Source: JAFGTX01 sp942492225 (GTDB taxonomy: Bacteria; Bacillota; Clostridia; Peptostreptococcales; Acidaminobacteraceae). Taken from it: a DNA stretch of 31,691 bases. The stretch lies in NCBI GenBank assembly GCA_942492225.1, contig CALODS010000058.1, forward strand, positions 1 through 31,691, given 5' to 3'. Position numbers and translations under genes: made by a program. This document shows positions 15,567 to 22,107 of this stretch, piece after piece; position 1 is the first letter of the stretch; each line of letters begins with the position of its first letter. The notes beneath the pieces were generated by a model, which was not told the origin of the DNA, did not search any database, and saw only the letters and a list, made by a program, of their open reading frames with translations.

Positions 15567-15595
15567 TTGCCAAGAGTATCCCCTCAGAGTAGAAT
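15567..15595 (+). promoter_or_regulatory. Sigma-A promoter of the EamA transporter gene
   Basis: TTGCCA (15567-15572), a 17-base gap, TAGAAT (15590-15595), 30 bases before the start codon and right after the preceding stop. Confidence 0.7.
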
Positions 15596-15624
15596 AGAGA
15601 AGGATAGCAATAAAGGGGGTACAT

Positions 15625-16545
15625 ATGGAAAAAAAGAAATTAGGACTTATCGCAATGATTATAACAGCACTTGTATGGAGTGTTTCTTTTATTAATATAA
15701 AAGTTGCTGTTGCAGTCGTGCCACCAATGACTTTAGGGATGCTGAGGTTTATCATTGCATCAGCAATTTTGATTGTCATTGTTTTATACCAAAAAATTGA
15801 CTTAAGGTTAGAAAAAAAAGATATACCAGCTGTTTTTATGGCAGGTGCTCTTGGGATTACACTCTATTTCTTTTTTGAAAATAACGGCATAAAGTACACA
15901 TCTGCTTCAGCCTCGTCATTAATTATTGCGACGATTCCTGTTTTTGGTGTTATAGCAGATGCTATTATTTACAAAATAAAAATGACAAAAAAAGTGTTTT
16001 TAAGTATTATCTCATCCCTCGTAGGTGTGTCAATGATTGTCGGATTCAACATCGAGGAGTTAGTCGCAAGTGGTTATGCAAAAGGCTATTTGATGATGTT
16101 TGGTGCTGTCGGTGCTTGGATACTCTACATGATTGTTACCAAACCCTTATTTGATCGATATACACAAATGAAACTTCTTTTCTATCAATCGGTAATAGGA
16201 ACAATTTGTTTTGTGCCATTTGCAATAATGGAGAATTTTAATTATGATTTATTGACGACAAATATTATGATACATATTACTATTTTAGGTGTTTTTGCAT
16301 CAGTGATAGGATTTTACACCTATCTCATAGCACTTGATGTGTTAGGAATGTCAGTTTCTTCGATATTTTTAAATTTATTACCATTGCTAACTGTAATATT
16401 CAGCATGTTCTATCTAAAAGAGACAATGACACTTTTGCAAGTTGCTGGTGGTGGGTTAATTTTGTTATCCGTATTCCTCATCAATAGTTCGCCAAGTGAC
16501 CCTAAATCATTAGAAGAACAGCCACAATTATATGAACATGGTTAA
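15625..16545 (+). CDS. EamA/DMT-superfamily transporter
   Basis: A 306-residue membrane protein with ten hydrophobic segments arranged as two EamA repeats. Repeat one starts IAMIITALVWSVSFINIKVA, with the family W(S/G)xxF signature, followed by PPMTLGMLRFIIASAIL. Repeat two contains SVIGFYTYLIALDVLGMSVS, followed by IFLNLLPLLTVIFSMFYLKE. The family includes amino-acid and metabolite exporters (RhtA, YdcZ-like, PecM-like); the substrate cannot be read from the sequence. The short C-terminal tail is hydrophilic. The ribosome site AAAGGGGG is about 6 bases upstream. The gene is monocistronic, with its own promoter and a strong terminator at 16564. Confidence 0.92.
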   Translation: MEKKKLGLIAMIITALVWSVSFINIKVAVAVVPPMTLGMLRFIIASAILIVIVLYQKIDLRLEKKDIPAVFMAGALGITLYFFFENNGIKYTSASASSLIIATIPVFGVIADAIIYKIKMTKKVFLSIISSLVGVSMIVGFNIEELVASGYAKGYLMMFGAVGAWILYMIVTKPLFDRYTQMKLLFYQSVIGTICFVPFAIMENFNYDLLTTNIMIHITILGVFASVIGFYTYLIALDVLGMSVSSIFLNLLPLLTVIFSMFYLKETMTLLQVAGGGLILLSVFLINSSPSDPKSLEEQPQLYEHG

Positions 16546-16563
16546 AAATAATAAGAACGATAG

Positions 16564-16596
16564 GATGTGTGACCTTAGTGGTTACACATCTTTTTT
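16564..16596 (+). terminator. Intrinsic terminator after the EamA gene
   Basis: GATGTGTGACC (16564-16574) pairs with GGTTACACATC (16580-16590) with one G-U pair, around TTAGT, followed by six T. Confidence 0.92.
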
Positions 16597-16618
16597 AGTT
16601 AGAATGACGATAATACTT

Positions 16619-16644
16619 TAGAAGATGACGTCTCGTGTCGATAA
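16619..16644 (+). promoter_or_regulatory. Weak sigma-28-like promoter of the FliK-like operon
   Basis: TAGA (16619-16622), a 14-base gap, GTCGATAA (16637-16644), compared with TAAA-N15-GCCGATAA. The -10 part is good (seven of eight), while the -35 and spacing are slightly off. It is considered because the genes downstream look flagellum-related. Confidence 0.35.
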
Positions 16645-16701
16645 ATGACATAAGAGGGTAAAAATATAGCGAGCAATGACAATAAGAAATGAGTGAAGAT
16701 G

Positions 16702-18762
16702 ATGAAAATAAATGACATGCTGTTGAATAAATTGAAACTACAAAGTACATATGGCGATACTGCCAAAGATTCAAAGCAAACCAAGCAAGTTGTAAATGGT
16801 GGTGCTGAATATTGGAGTAAAGAAAACAAAGCCAGTGAAATACTAGAACGTTATAAAGTCCCTAAAACTGAAGAAAATAAAAAAGGGATTGAAGCGTTCA
16901 TGAAAAGTGAAACAGGTGATTCAGAATCAAAACTAGAAACAATTGAAATTGCAGCAAGCAATGGTATAGAAATGTCAGAAGATAATTTAAGTAGTATTCA
17001 TGAAGCGTTAAATGAAGACTTTGACTTGAAAGAATCAATAGAAGTTCTTGTCGTATCAGAACCATCATCTGACGTGACCGTTACAACCCAAGATATACAG
17101 AATATGGACTTGCCAGAGTCGATGAAAACAGACATACTAAAAAATATTGAAAATGGTATGTCACCAATGAAAGCACTTGCAACTGCTATTGGAAAAGCTT
17201 TTGGAGAGGAATTTTTAAGTAAATTCAGTGGAAAAGTAGCTGGTGATGTACAGTTGACGATTCGTGTAACCATAGAAGTGATAGAAATACGCTTTCAACA
17301 AGAGGGCGATGCTTTTGATTTAGAAAAATTAATAGAACAATTTAAAGCACTTATAGATGCAGCTAAAGAAGGTGGTGGTAGTCTATTCACTTCAGTTGTT
17401 GACGTGCTAGAAGCACTTGAACAAATTTCAAATAATGACATGGAAACTGACAACGAATTAGATGATAAAACATTAGAAGCTGTTGGAAAAAATGAATCCA
17501 TTGAATCAATAGACTTAGAAGAAAAGGATATTGCAGACGCCATTGGTGAACAAATTGCAGAGTGGGTATCAGAAGCGCTGGACTCGGTCGAAAATGTTTC
17601 TGAACAACTAATGGAAGTATTTAATGAGTCGCCAAGCATTAAATTATATGTGGTTGAGTCTGTAACAATAAAAATGCAAGAGGTAGCAAAAGAGTTTAAA
17701 ACGGTGCAAAATGAATTAATTCAATTGATGGATAAAACATTGGCAGAAGAAAAACCATTGAGTACAGAACAAGTTAAAGATGTGCTAAACAGTGTTATTA
17801 ATAAGTTAGACGACCTACTGATGAAAAGTGATGTACCGCTTTACACCTCTATGACGATGGAAAAAGCATTACTTAAAATGAGTAGTGACTTACAAGATGC
17901 CAGAGATCTTATTTCAAAAGGCGACGTTAAAGGTGCAAAAAATATAATTAAGACAGTACATGGTAAATTAGAAGAAGCTGTATTTAAGCCATCCGAAAAG
18001 AAAATTCAGGGTGTTGCGCTGAAACAAAGTGAAGCTTTTTTTAAAGAAAAAGATCTTATGCAAGTCCAAACATTTAGACAAGAAAGTATGTCATCGAGAA
18101 ACGTTTTGGAACTTTTTAGAAGTTTGGGACTCAATCATGAATATGAGGTGAGTGAAAAATTATCACAACTAAAAACCTTAGATAAAGAAATAAAGTTAGA
18201 TTCAAATTTGAAAGAAATTTTATACAAATTAGAACAAAATGAAAAGCAAGAAAACAAAACAGTTGAAACCATTGAAAAGTCATTGAATAACCTTAATGGA
18301 CAGCAGTTACTCAATAAACAAGGTCAAAAAAATAATCAACAGACAATGTTTTTTAATATTCCAATGGTCGGTGATCAAGAAGTAAAAAACATGAAACTTT
18401 ATGTTAACTCTCGAGATGCAAATAATCGCCTTGATTGGGAAAATTGTAGCTTGTATTTCGTGATAGATCTTAAGAATTATGGACCAACAGGCATCAAAGT
18501 AGATATTAAGGATAGAGGGGTTTCCATAACGGTCAAAAATGATGATGCCATGCTGAAAGATGTTATTGAACCATTAATAGAAAAATTAGGGACGGCATTT
18601 GAAGAAGTAGGATTAAAAGAAAAAGAGGTTAACTTTATGCCACTTGATAATCACAAGAAATTTGGTCGTAATATGTTAAAAGAGCAAACAGTCATACCTG
18701 AAAATAAGCTAATAAAAACAGACAACAAGCAAGTTAAGAAGGGATTTGATTTTAAAATATGA
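16702..18762 (+). CDS. FliK-like (flagellar hook-length control-like) protein
   Basis: A 686-residue, mostly helical, acidic protein (many Glu, Asp, Lys; one Cys noted). No signal peptide or membrane segment was seen. The N-terminus is MKINDMLLNKLKLQ. The long middle (about 60-540) contains coiled-coil-like, Glu/Ser-rich stretches. The C-terminal part (about 577-642) reads CSLYFVIDLKNYGPTGIKVD, followed by IKDRGVSITVKNDD and a helix ending FEEVGL. This follows the L..LG...V......V....D pattern of the FliK/Flg_hook C-terminal domain, which contacts FlhB during secretion switching. The next gene, overlapping by four bases, resembles the FlhB C-terminal domain, which supports the reading. Start codons GTG 16693 and ATG 16699 are alternatives; no strong ribosome site distinguishes them. 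This is weak remote homology. Confidence 0.7.
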   Translation: MKINDMLLNKLKLQSTYGDTAKDSKQTKQVVNGGAEYWSKENKASEILERYKVPKTEENKKGIEAFMKSETGDSESKLETIEIAASNGIEMSEDNLSSIHEALNEDFDLKESIEVLVVSEPSSDVTVTTQDIQNMDLPESMKTDILKNIENGMSPMKALATAIGKAFGEEFLSKFSGKVAGDVQLTIRVTIEVIEIRFQQEGDAFDLEKLIEQFKALIDAAKEGGGSLFTSVVDVLEALEQISNNDMETDNELDDKTLEAVGKNESIESIDLEEKDIADAIGEQIAEWVSEALDSVENVSEQLMEVFNESPSIKLYVVESVTIKMQEVAKEFKTVQNELIQLMDKTLAEEKPLSTEQVKDVLNSVINKLDDLLMKSDVPLYTSMTMEKALLKMSSDLQDARDLISKGDVKGAKNIIKTVHGKLEEAVFKPSEKKIQGVALKQSEAFFKEKDLMQVQTFRQESMSSRNVLELFRSLGLNHEYEVSEKLSQLKTLDKEIKLDSNLKEILYKLEQNEKQENKTVETIEKSLNNLNGQQLLNKQGQKNNQQTMFFNIPMVGDQEVKNMKLYVNSRDANNRLDWENCSLYFVIDLKNYGPTGIKVDIKDRGVSITVKNDDAMLKDVIEPLIEKLGTAFEEVGLKEKEVNFMPLDNHKKFGRNMLKEQTVIPENKLIKTDNKQVKKGFDFKI

Positions 18763-18995
18763 AAGGCTATAATGTACCTCAAACAACAGAAAAATATGAT
18801 AAAATTAACGATATGGAAGGCTATGCTAAAGATGTTATAGAAACATGTGCACGTCAAAACATTCCAATCAACAATGATCCTAAACAACTAAAACATGCTT
18901 TAGGAACTGATTTACGTGACAATATTCCACCGCAACTTTATTTTGTTGTATCTGGTTTAATTGATGTGATACAAGCGATAGAAGAAAAGGCATAA
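18759..18995 (+). CDS. Stand-alone FlhB C-terminal-like protein (FlhX/YlqH-like)
   Basis: A 78-residue protein. Residues 24-70 (DVIETCARQNIPINNDPKQL, then a segment with NIPPQLYFVVSGLIDVI) match the portion of FlhB/EscU that follows the NPTH cleavage site: a helix, IPI.ed..L, then IPPELY..V..v...i. The membrane domain and the NPTH motif itself are absent, as in the short FlhX/YlqH proteins of Bacillus. FlhX can stand in for part of the FlhB export gate and bind FliK. The start ATG 18759 overlaps the stop of the FliK-like gene (ATGA), so translation is coupled. Moderately sure of the fold, less sure of the role. Confidence 0.72.
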   Translation: MKGYNVPQTTEKYDKINDMEGYAKDVIETCARQNIPINNDPKQLKHALGTDLRDNIPPQLYFVVSGLIDVIQAIEEKA

Positions 18996-19007
18996 GGAAG
19001 AGATATT

Positions 19008-19457
19008 ATGAAGGTTAATCGTGCGTCAAAAACATCACCAACACAAGTCAAAAAAGTAGGGTCAAAAGATTCAGAAAAAGTTAACAAAGTGAGTTTTAAA
19101 GAATTGCTTGATTATGCTGAAGATGATAGTCGTCAAAAAGAAATGTTTGATGAAATGATGGCTAATATCGAAGAAAAAGGCAGAGGTCTTATTGAAACAA
19201 GAACTGTCGAAAGTCTCTTTGAATACAAAGAAATGGTCAAAGGATTTGTTGAAGAAGCAGTGACTTTTGGACTAAAAATTGAAGAGCGTAGAGGACTGTC
19301 TCGAAGTTCTAGATCGAAAGTACTCAGGGTTGTTTCTGCTGTTGATAAAAAACTTCTTGAATTGACAGATATCATAATTGCCCAAGAAGAGTCAAAAATA
19401 AAAATACTTAAAAAAGTAGGTGAAATACAGGGGTTGCTGGTAAATATCTATTTATAA
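19008..19457 (+). CDS. YaaR-family (DUF327) protein
   Basis: A 149-residue helical protein. The first 25 residues are basic and probably disordered. The conserved body runs from VSFKELLDYAEDDSRQKEMF through LIETRTVESLFEYKEMVKGF and ends in DKKLLELTDIIIAQEESKIK followed by ILKKVGEIQGLLVNIYL. The L..-R-T-..-L..YK..V..F pattern and the closing KVGEIQGLLVNIYL are characteristic of YaaR (DUF327), a family of unknown function with a helical structure. AAGGAAGAG lies 6 bases before the ATG. It is 12 bases after the FlhB-like gene and probably in the same operon. No T-rich terminator follows; an inverted repeat at 19483 lies next. Confidence 0.85.
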   Translation: MKVNRASKTSPTQVKKVGSKDSEKVNKVSFKELLDYAEDDSRQKEMFDEMMANIEEKGRGLIETRTVESLFEYKEMVKGFVEEAVTFGLKIEERRGLSRSSRSKVLRVVSAVDKKLLELTDIIIAQEESKIKILKKVGEIQGLLVNIYL

Positions 19458-19482
19458 ATAAATAGAAAAATAAATTATTATG

Positions 19483-19514
19483 CTATAAACAGTTGACAAC
19501 TATACTGTTTATAG
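19483..19514. promoter_or_regulatory. Perfect 11-bp inverted repeat over the asnA promoter, putative operator
   Basis: CTATAAACAGT (19483-19493) and ACTGTTTATAG (19504-19514) are perfect inverted copies separated by 10 bases. The -35 hexamer TTGACA begins in the last base of the left arm, and the right arm ends just before the -10. There is no T-run, so it is not a standard terminator. The symmetry and placement suggest a repressor site; the protein is unknown. Confidence 0.6.
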
Positions 19515-19522
19515 ATTAAGAT
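19493..19522 (+). promoter_or_regulatory. Sigma-A promoter of the T-box/asnA transcript
   Basis: TTGACA (19493-19498), an 18-base gap, TAAGAT (19517-19522), about 20 bases before the T-box Stem I. Confidence 0.6.
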
Positions 19523-19542
19523 ATAAAAAAATCGTAATAAAA

Positions 19543-19817
19543 GCGAAGACGAGAAAAAGTAAACTTTAGTAGTCATTAAAGCGAACTGGTGATGGTGAAA
19601 GTCCAGTATAAACGCTATAGTCGAAAAACATCTCAGAGCTTCTAACCGAAAGTCAATTGACGAGTAGACTTAGACGGATCCCGACCGTTATTTGGGTAGA
19701 ATATCGACAACACGTCCGTATTCGAATAGAGAGAACTTGTTTAAGTTAAACATGGGTGGTACCGCGGAAGTTAACCTTTCGTCCCTACAATTATTTGTAG
19801 TGACGAAAGGTTTTTTT
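19543..19817 (+). promoter_or_regulatory. T-box leader, asparagine specifier, upstream of asnA
   Basis: The T-box sequence GGGTGGTACCGCGG (19754-19767) is intact and is followed by the terminator at 19773-19817. Upstream, Stem I runs from GCGAAGACGAG (19543) to GAGCTTC (19642), with the apical-type segment GGTGATGGTGAAAGTCC. The specifier is most likely AAC (19627-19629) in the context GAAAAACATCTC, compared with GAA-codon-A in characterised T-boxes. AAC reads asparagine, in agreement with asnA downstream. Uncharged tRNA-Asn should stabilise the antiterminator and switch asnA on. Confidence 0.93.
19773..19817 (+). terminator. T-box terminator
   Basis: AACCTTTCGTC (19773-19783) pairs with GACGAAAGGTT (19802-19812). 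The inner stem CTACAA/TTGTAG encloses TTAT, and seven T follow. Confidence 0.92.
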
Positions 19818-19940
19818 ATTTTAACAATAAACTTTTTCAGACCATGTATTCCTTACCCGGGAATAGGAATACCCCATTACTAGGATTAGATATTACGATC
19901 GATGTCAATGATAAAGAAAACAAATTTGGAGGATGAGATT

Positions 19941-20960
19941 ATGAAAGCAAGTAAAACAGGCGTAAAATTACCAGTAGGCTATAAATCAAAATTAACATTG
20001 TTAGAAACAGAAATAGCAATCAAACAAATTAAGGACTTTTTTCAGAGTGAATTATCGAAGGCGTTAGATTTAACAAGAGTATCAGCACCCCTATTTGTAA
20101 GACCAGAGACGGGATTAAACGATAACTTGAACGGTGTTGAGCGTCCAGTAAGCTTTGATATCATGCATACGAGTGAAGAAATTGAAATTGTACATTCATT
20201 AGCAAAGTGGAAACGTATGTCACTTCACCGATATAAATTTGAAATGGGCAAAGGCCTTTACACAGATATGGATGCAATTAGAAGAGATGAAGAACTGGAT
20301 CATTTACATTCTATCTATGTAGATCAGTGGGACTGGGAAAAAATAATTTCTAAAGAGGAACGTACAGAAGAAAGATTAACAGAAATTGTAAAGAAAATAT
20401 ATGAAGTATTCAAGAGAACAGAAGCTTATATGGCTGGATTGTACCCTGCAATTGATCATCAGTTACCAGAAGATATATTCTTTATAACATCTCAAGAATT
20501 AGAAGATATGTATCCTGATAAAACAGGCAAAGAAAGAGAATCTTTAATCAGCGAAGCGAAGGGTGCAGTATTTATTAGTAAAATTGGTGGTGCGTTAAAA
20601 TCAGGTGAAAAACATGATGGACGTGCACCAGATTATGATGATTGGGAATTAAATGGAGACATTATTTTCTGGAACCCAGTAATCAAAAGTGCATTCGAAT
20701 TATCATCAATGGGTATTCGTGTAGATGAAGAGTCGTTGGATCGTCAGCTAAGAATTTCAGGATGTGATGATAGAAGAGAATTGCCATTCCATAAATTATT
20801 GTTAGAAAAACAACTGCCATACACAGTAGGTGGTGGTATTGGTCAATCAAGAATGTGCATGTTCTTCTTACAAAAAGCACATATCGGTGAAGTACAAGCA
20901 AGTATTTGGCCTAAAGAAATGGTTGAAGAATGTATGGAACATGGTATTGAATTATTGTAA
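19941..20960 (+). CDS. asnA: Aspartate-ammonia ligase (asparagine synthetase A)
   Basis: A 339-residue enzyme making asparagine from aspartate, ammonia and ATP in the cytosol. It has the class II aminoacyl-tRNA-synthetase-like fold. Recognisable AsnA stretches are the N-terminal KLTLLETEIAIKQIKDFFQS, the segment NDNLNGVERPVSFDI, KWKRMSLHRY with GKGLYTDMDAIRRDE, DQWDWEK, and the C-terminal GGGIGQSRMCMFFLQKAHIG with its ATP-binding arginine. E. coli AsnA is 330 residues, so it is full length. ATG 19941 is chosen because GGAGG sits upstream; an in-frame ATG at 19902 has no such site. Expression is under an Asn-specific T-box. It is monocistronic. Confidence 0.97.
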   Translation: MKASKTGVKLPVGYKSKLTLLETEIAIKQIKDFFQSELSKALDLTRVSAPLFVRPETGLNDNLNGVERPVSFDIMHTSEEIEIVHSLAKWKRMSLHRYKFEMGKGLYTDMDAIRRDEELDHLHSIYVDQWDWEKIISKEERTEERLTEIVKKIYEVFKRTEAYMAGLYPAIDHQLPEDIFFITSQELEDMYPDKTGKERESLISEAKGAVFISKIGGALKSGEKHDGRAPDYDDWELNGDIIFWNPVIKSAFELSSMGIRVDEESLDRQLRISGCDDRRELPFHKLLLEKQLPYTVGGGIGQSRMCMFFLQKAHIGEVQASIWPKEMVEECMEHGIELL

Positions 20961-21166
20961 TTTGTCGCCTTTGGCAACAACCACTTGTAATAACAACTAA
21001 AACTATATTGTTATTACTGCGGAATAAGGTAATTTGTCGCCCTTGGCGACAAGCACTTGTAATAACAACTAAAACTATATTGTTATTACTGCGGAATAAG
21101 GTAATTTGTCGCCCTTGGCGACAAGCACTTGTAATAACAACTAAAATCATATTGTTATTACTGCGT
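20958..21166. repeat. Three tandem 72-bp repeats, each with two palindromes
   Basis: The unit begins TAATTTGTCGCC at 20958, 21030 and 21102, an exact 72-base period; the third copy stops matching after about 21166. Copies two and three are nearly identical, and copy one differs at a few positions. Each unit holds hairpin A, TTGTCGCC-cTT-GGCGACAA (perfect 8 bp in copies two and three), and hairpin B, TAATAACAA/TTGTTATTA (perfect 9 bp). It starts in the last codons of asnA. There is no T-run after the hairpins, and no spacers between units. Confidence 0.9.
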
Positions 21167-21179
21167 TATATGTCTGTTT

Positions 21180-21208
21180 GGTATGGGCGGGGGTCACTTC
21201 GCCATATC
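21180..21208 (+). other. Unassigned hairpin in the asnA downstream region
   Basis: GGTATGG-g-CG (21180-21189) pairs with CGCCATATC (21200-21208), with one bulged G and one G-U pair, around a 10-base loop GGGGTCACTT. It sits between the 72-bp repeats and the terminator at 21241; GAGAA/TTCTC (about 21223-21237) forms another short stem. No known RNA class was recognised. Confidence 0.4.
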
Positions 21209-21240
21209 TGTAATCTATTATTGAGAAGTTATTTCTCGGC

Positions 21241-21270
21241 GGGTATCTTTATAGATGCCCGATTTTTTTT
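21241..21270 (+). terminator. Intrinsic terminator, probable end of the asnA transcript
   Basis: GGGTATCT (21241-21248) pairs with AGATGCCC (21253-21260, one G-U pair), followed by G, A and eight T. From here to the ABC ATPase gene at 21397 only a promoter and an operator were found. Confidence 0.88.
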
Positions 21271-21325
21271 GCAATATAACCTGTTTTTATGTTGTATTGA
21301 ACTATAAGGGGTATATAAAAATATA

Positions 21326-21353
21326 TTGCATAAATTTTATGGTGATGTACAAT
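21326..21353 (+). promoter_or_regulatory. Sigma-A promoter of the MacAB-like operon
   Basis: TTGCAT (21326-21331), a 16-base gap, TACAAT (21348-21353), 44 bases before the first start codon. Confidence 0.65.
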
Positions 21354-21372
21354 GTGACTAAGTGGTCACATT
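21351..21372. promoter_or_regulatory. Palindromic operator at the transcription start of the MacAB-like operon
   Basis: AATGTGAC (21351-21358) and GTCACATT (21365-21372) are perfect inverted 8-bp arms separated by TAAGTG. The site overlaps the -10 and the expected start point near 21360, a classic repressor position. The regulator is not encoded next to the operon in this window. The gap rules out the CRP pattern TGTGA-N6-TCACA (here N8). Confidence 0.6.
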
Positions 21373-21396
21373 TCAAAAAAATAGAGGTGATGGTGT

Positions 21397-22107
21397 ATGG
21401 AGGATAATAAATTTGTCATAGTAGAAAATCTTAAAAAAATGTACAAAATGGGTGAGGTAAATGTACATGCTCTCAATGACATTAGCTTTGAAATTGAGGA
21501 AGGCGAATTTGTTGTTATTTTAGGCCCATCTGGATCGGGTAAGAGTACACTTCTCAATATCATGGGTGGAATGGATTTGCCGAGTGAAGGTAAAGTATTT
21601 ATAGATAGAAAAGAAATTACAACGTACGGTGATAAAGAAATGACTTTATATAGAAGAAACATGGTTGGTTTTGTATTTCAATTCTATAATCTTATGTCAA
21701 ATTTAACGGCAAAGGAAAACGTTGAATTGGCAACAGAGATTTGCAGTGATGCGTTGAATATTGATGAAGTTATGGAATCTGTAGGACTAAAAGATCGAAG
21801 AAATCATTTTCCCTCACAATTGAGTGGTGGAGAACAACAAAGAGTTGCAATAGCAAGAGCGGTGGCAAAGAACCCGCAACTGTTATTATGTGATGAACCG
21901 ACGGGGGCACTAGATTTTAAAACAGGTGTAGCAATCTTAGATTTGCTAAGTCGTATCAATAAAAAATACGAAAAGACAGTGGTCGTGATTACTCATAACG
22001 CTTCTATCGCACAAATGGCAGATCGTGTAATCAAAATGCGTAGTGGTAAAATTTTAGAAAACATAAAGAACAAGGCACCAATGACAACAGAAAGGATTGA
22101 GTGGTAA
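21397..22107 (+). CDS. MacB/LolD-type ABC transporter ATP-binding protein
   Basis: A 236-residue ABC ATPase. Walker A is GPSGSGKS (residues 43-50), the Q-loop region FVFQFYNLM, the signature LSGGEQQRVAIARA, Walker B LLLCDEPTGALD, and the switch histidine is in VVITHN. The GPSGSGKST plus LSGGEQQR and DEPTGALD combination is typical of the MacB/LolD/FtsE subgroup, which drives mechanotransmission by FtsX-type permeases instead of moving substrates through the membrane. GAGGTGATG is upstream of the ATG. Its stop overlaps the permease start by one base (TAATG), so the two are coupled. Confidence 0.93.
   Translation: MEDNKFVIVENLKKMYKMGEVNVHALNDISFEIEEGEFVVILGPSGSGKSTLLNIMGGMDLPSEGKVFIDRKEITTYGDKEMTLYRRNMVGFVFQFYNLMSNLTAKENVELATEICSDALNIDEVMESVGLKDRRNHFPSQLSGGEQQRVAIARAVAKNPQLLLCDEPTGALDFKTGVAILDLLSRINKKYEKTVVVITHNASIAQMADRVIKMRSGKILENIKNKAPMTTERIEW

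Noticed and set aside
16998..17639. Minus-strand frames of 91 and 114 residues, serine-rich
   Set aside because: They are antisense shadows of the Glu-rich FliK-like gene; no ribosome site or independent support.
19692..19883. 63-residue frame
   Set aside because: It lies inside the T-box antiterminator and terminator.
20958..21166. CRISPR-like array
   Set aside because: The units are directly contiguous with no unique spacers, there are only three, and no cas genes are near.
20911..21307. Open frames of 79 and 99 residues through the 72-bp repeats on both strands
   Set aside because: They exist because 72 is a multiple of three; there is no ribosome site or family resemblance, and the palindromes explain the sequence.
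21351..21372. CRP/FNR site
   Set aside because: The TGTGA and TCACA halves are 8 bases apart, not 6, and the symmetric arms extend outward as a different palindrome.
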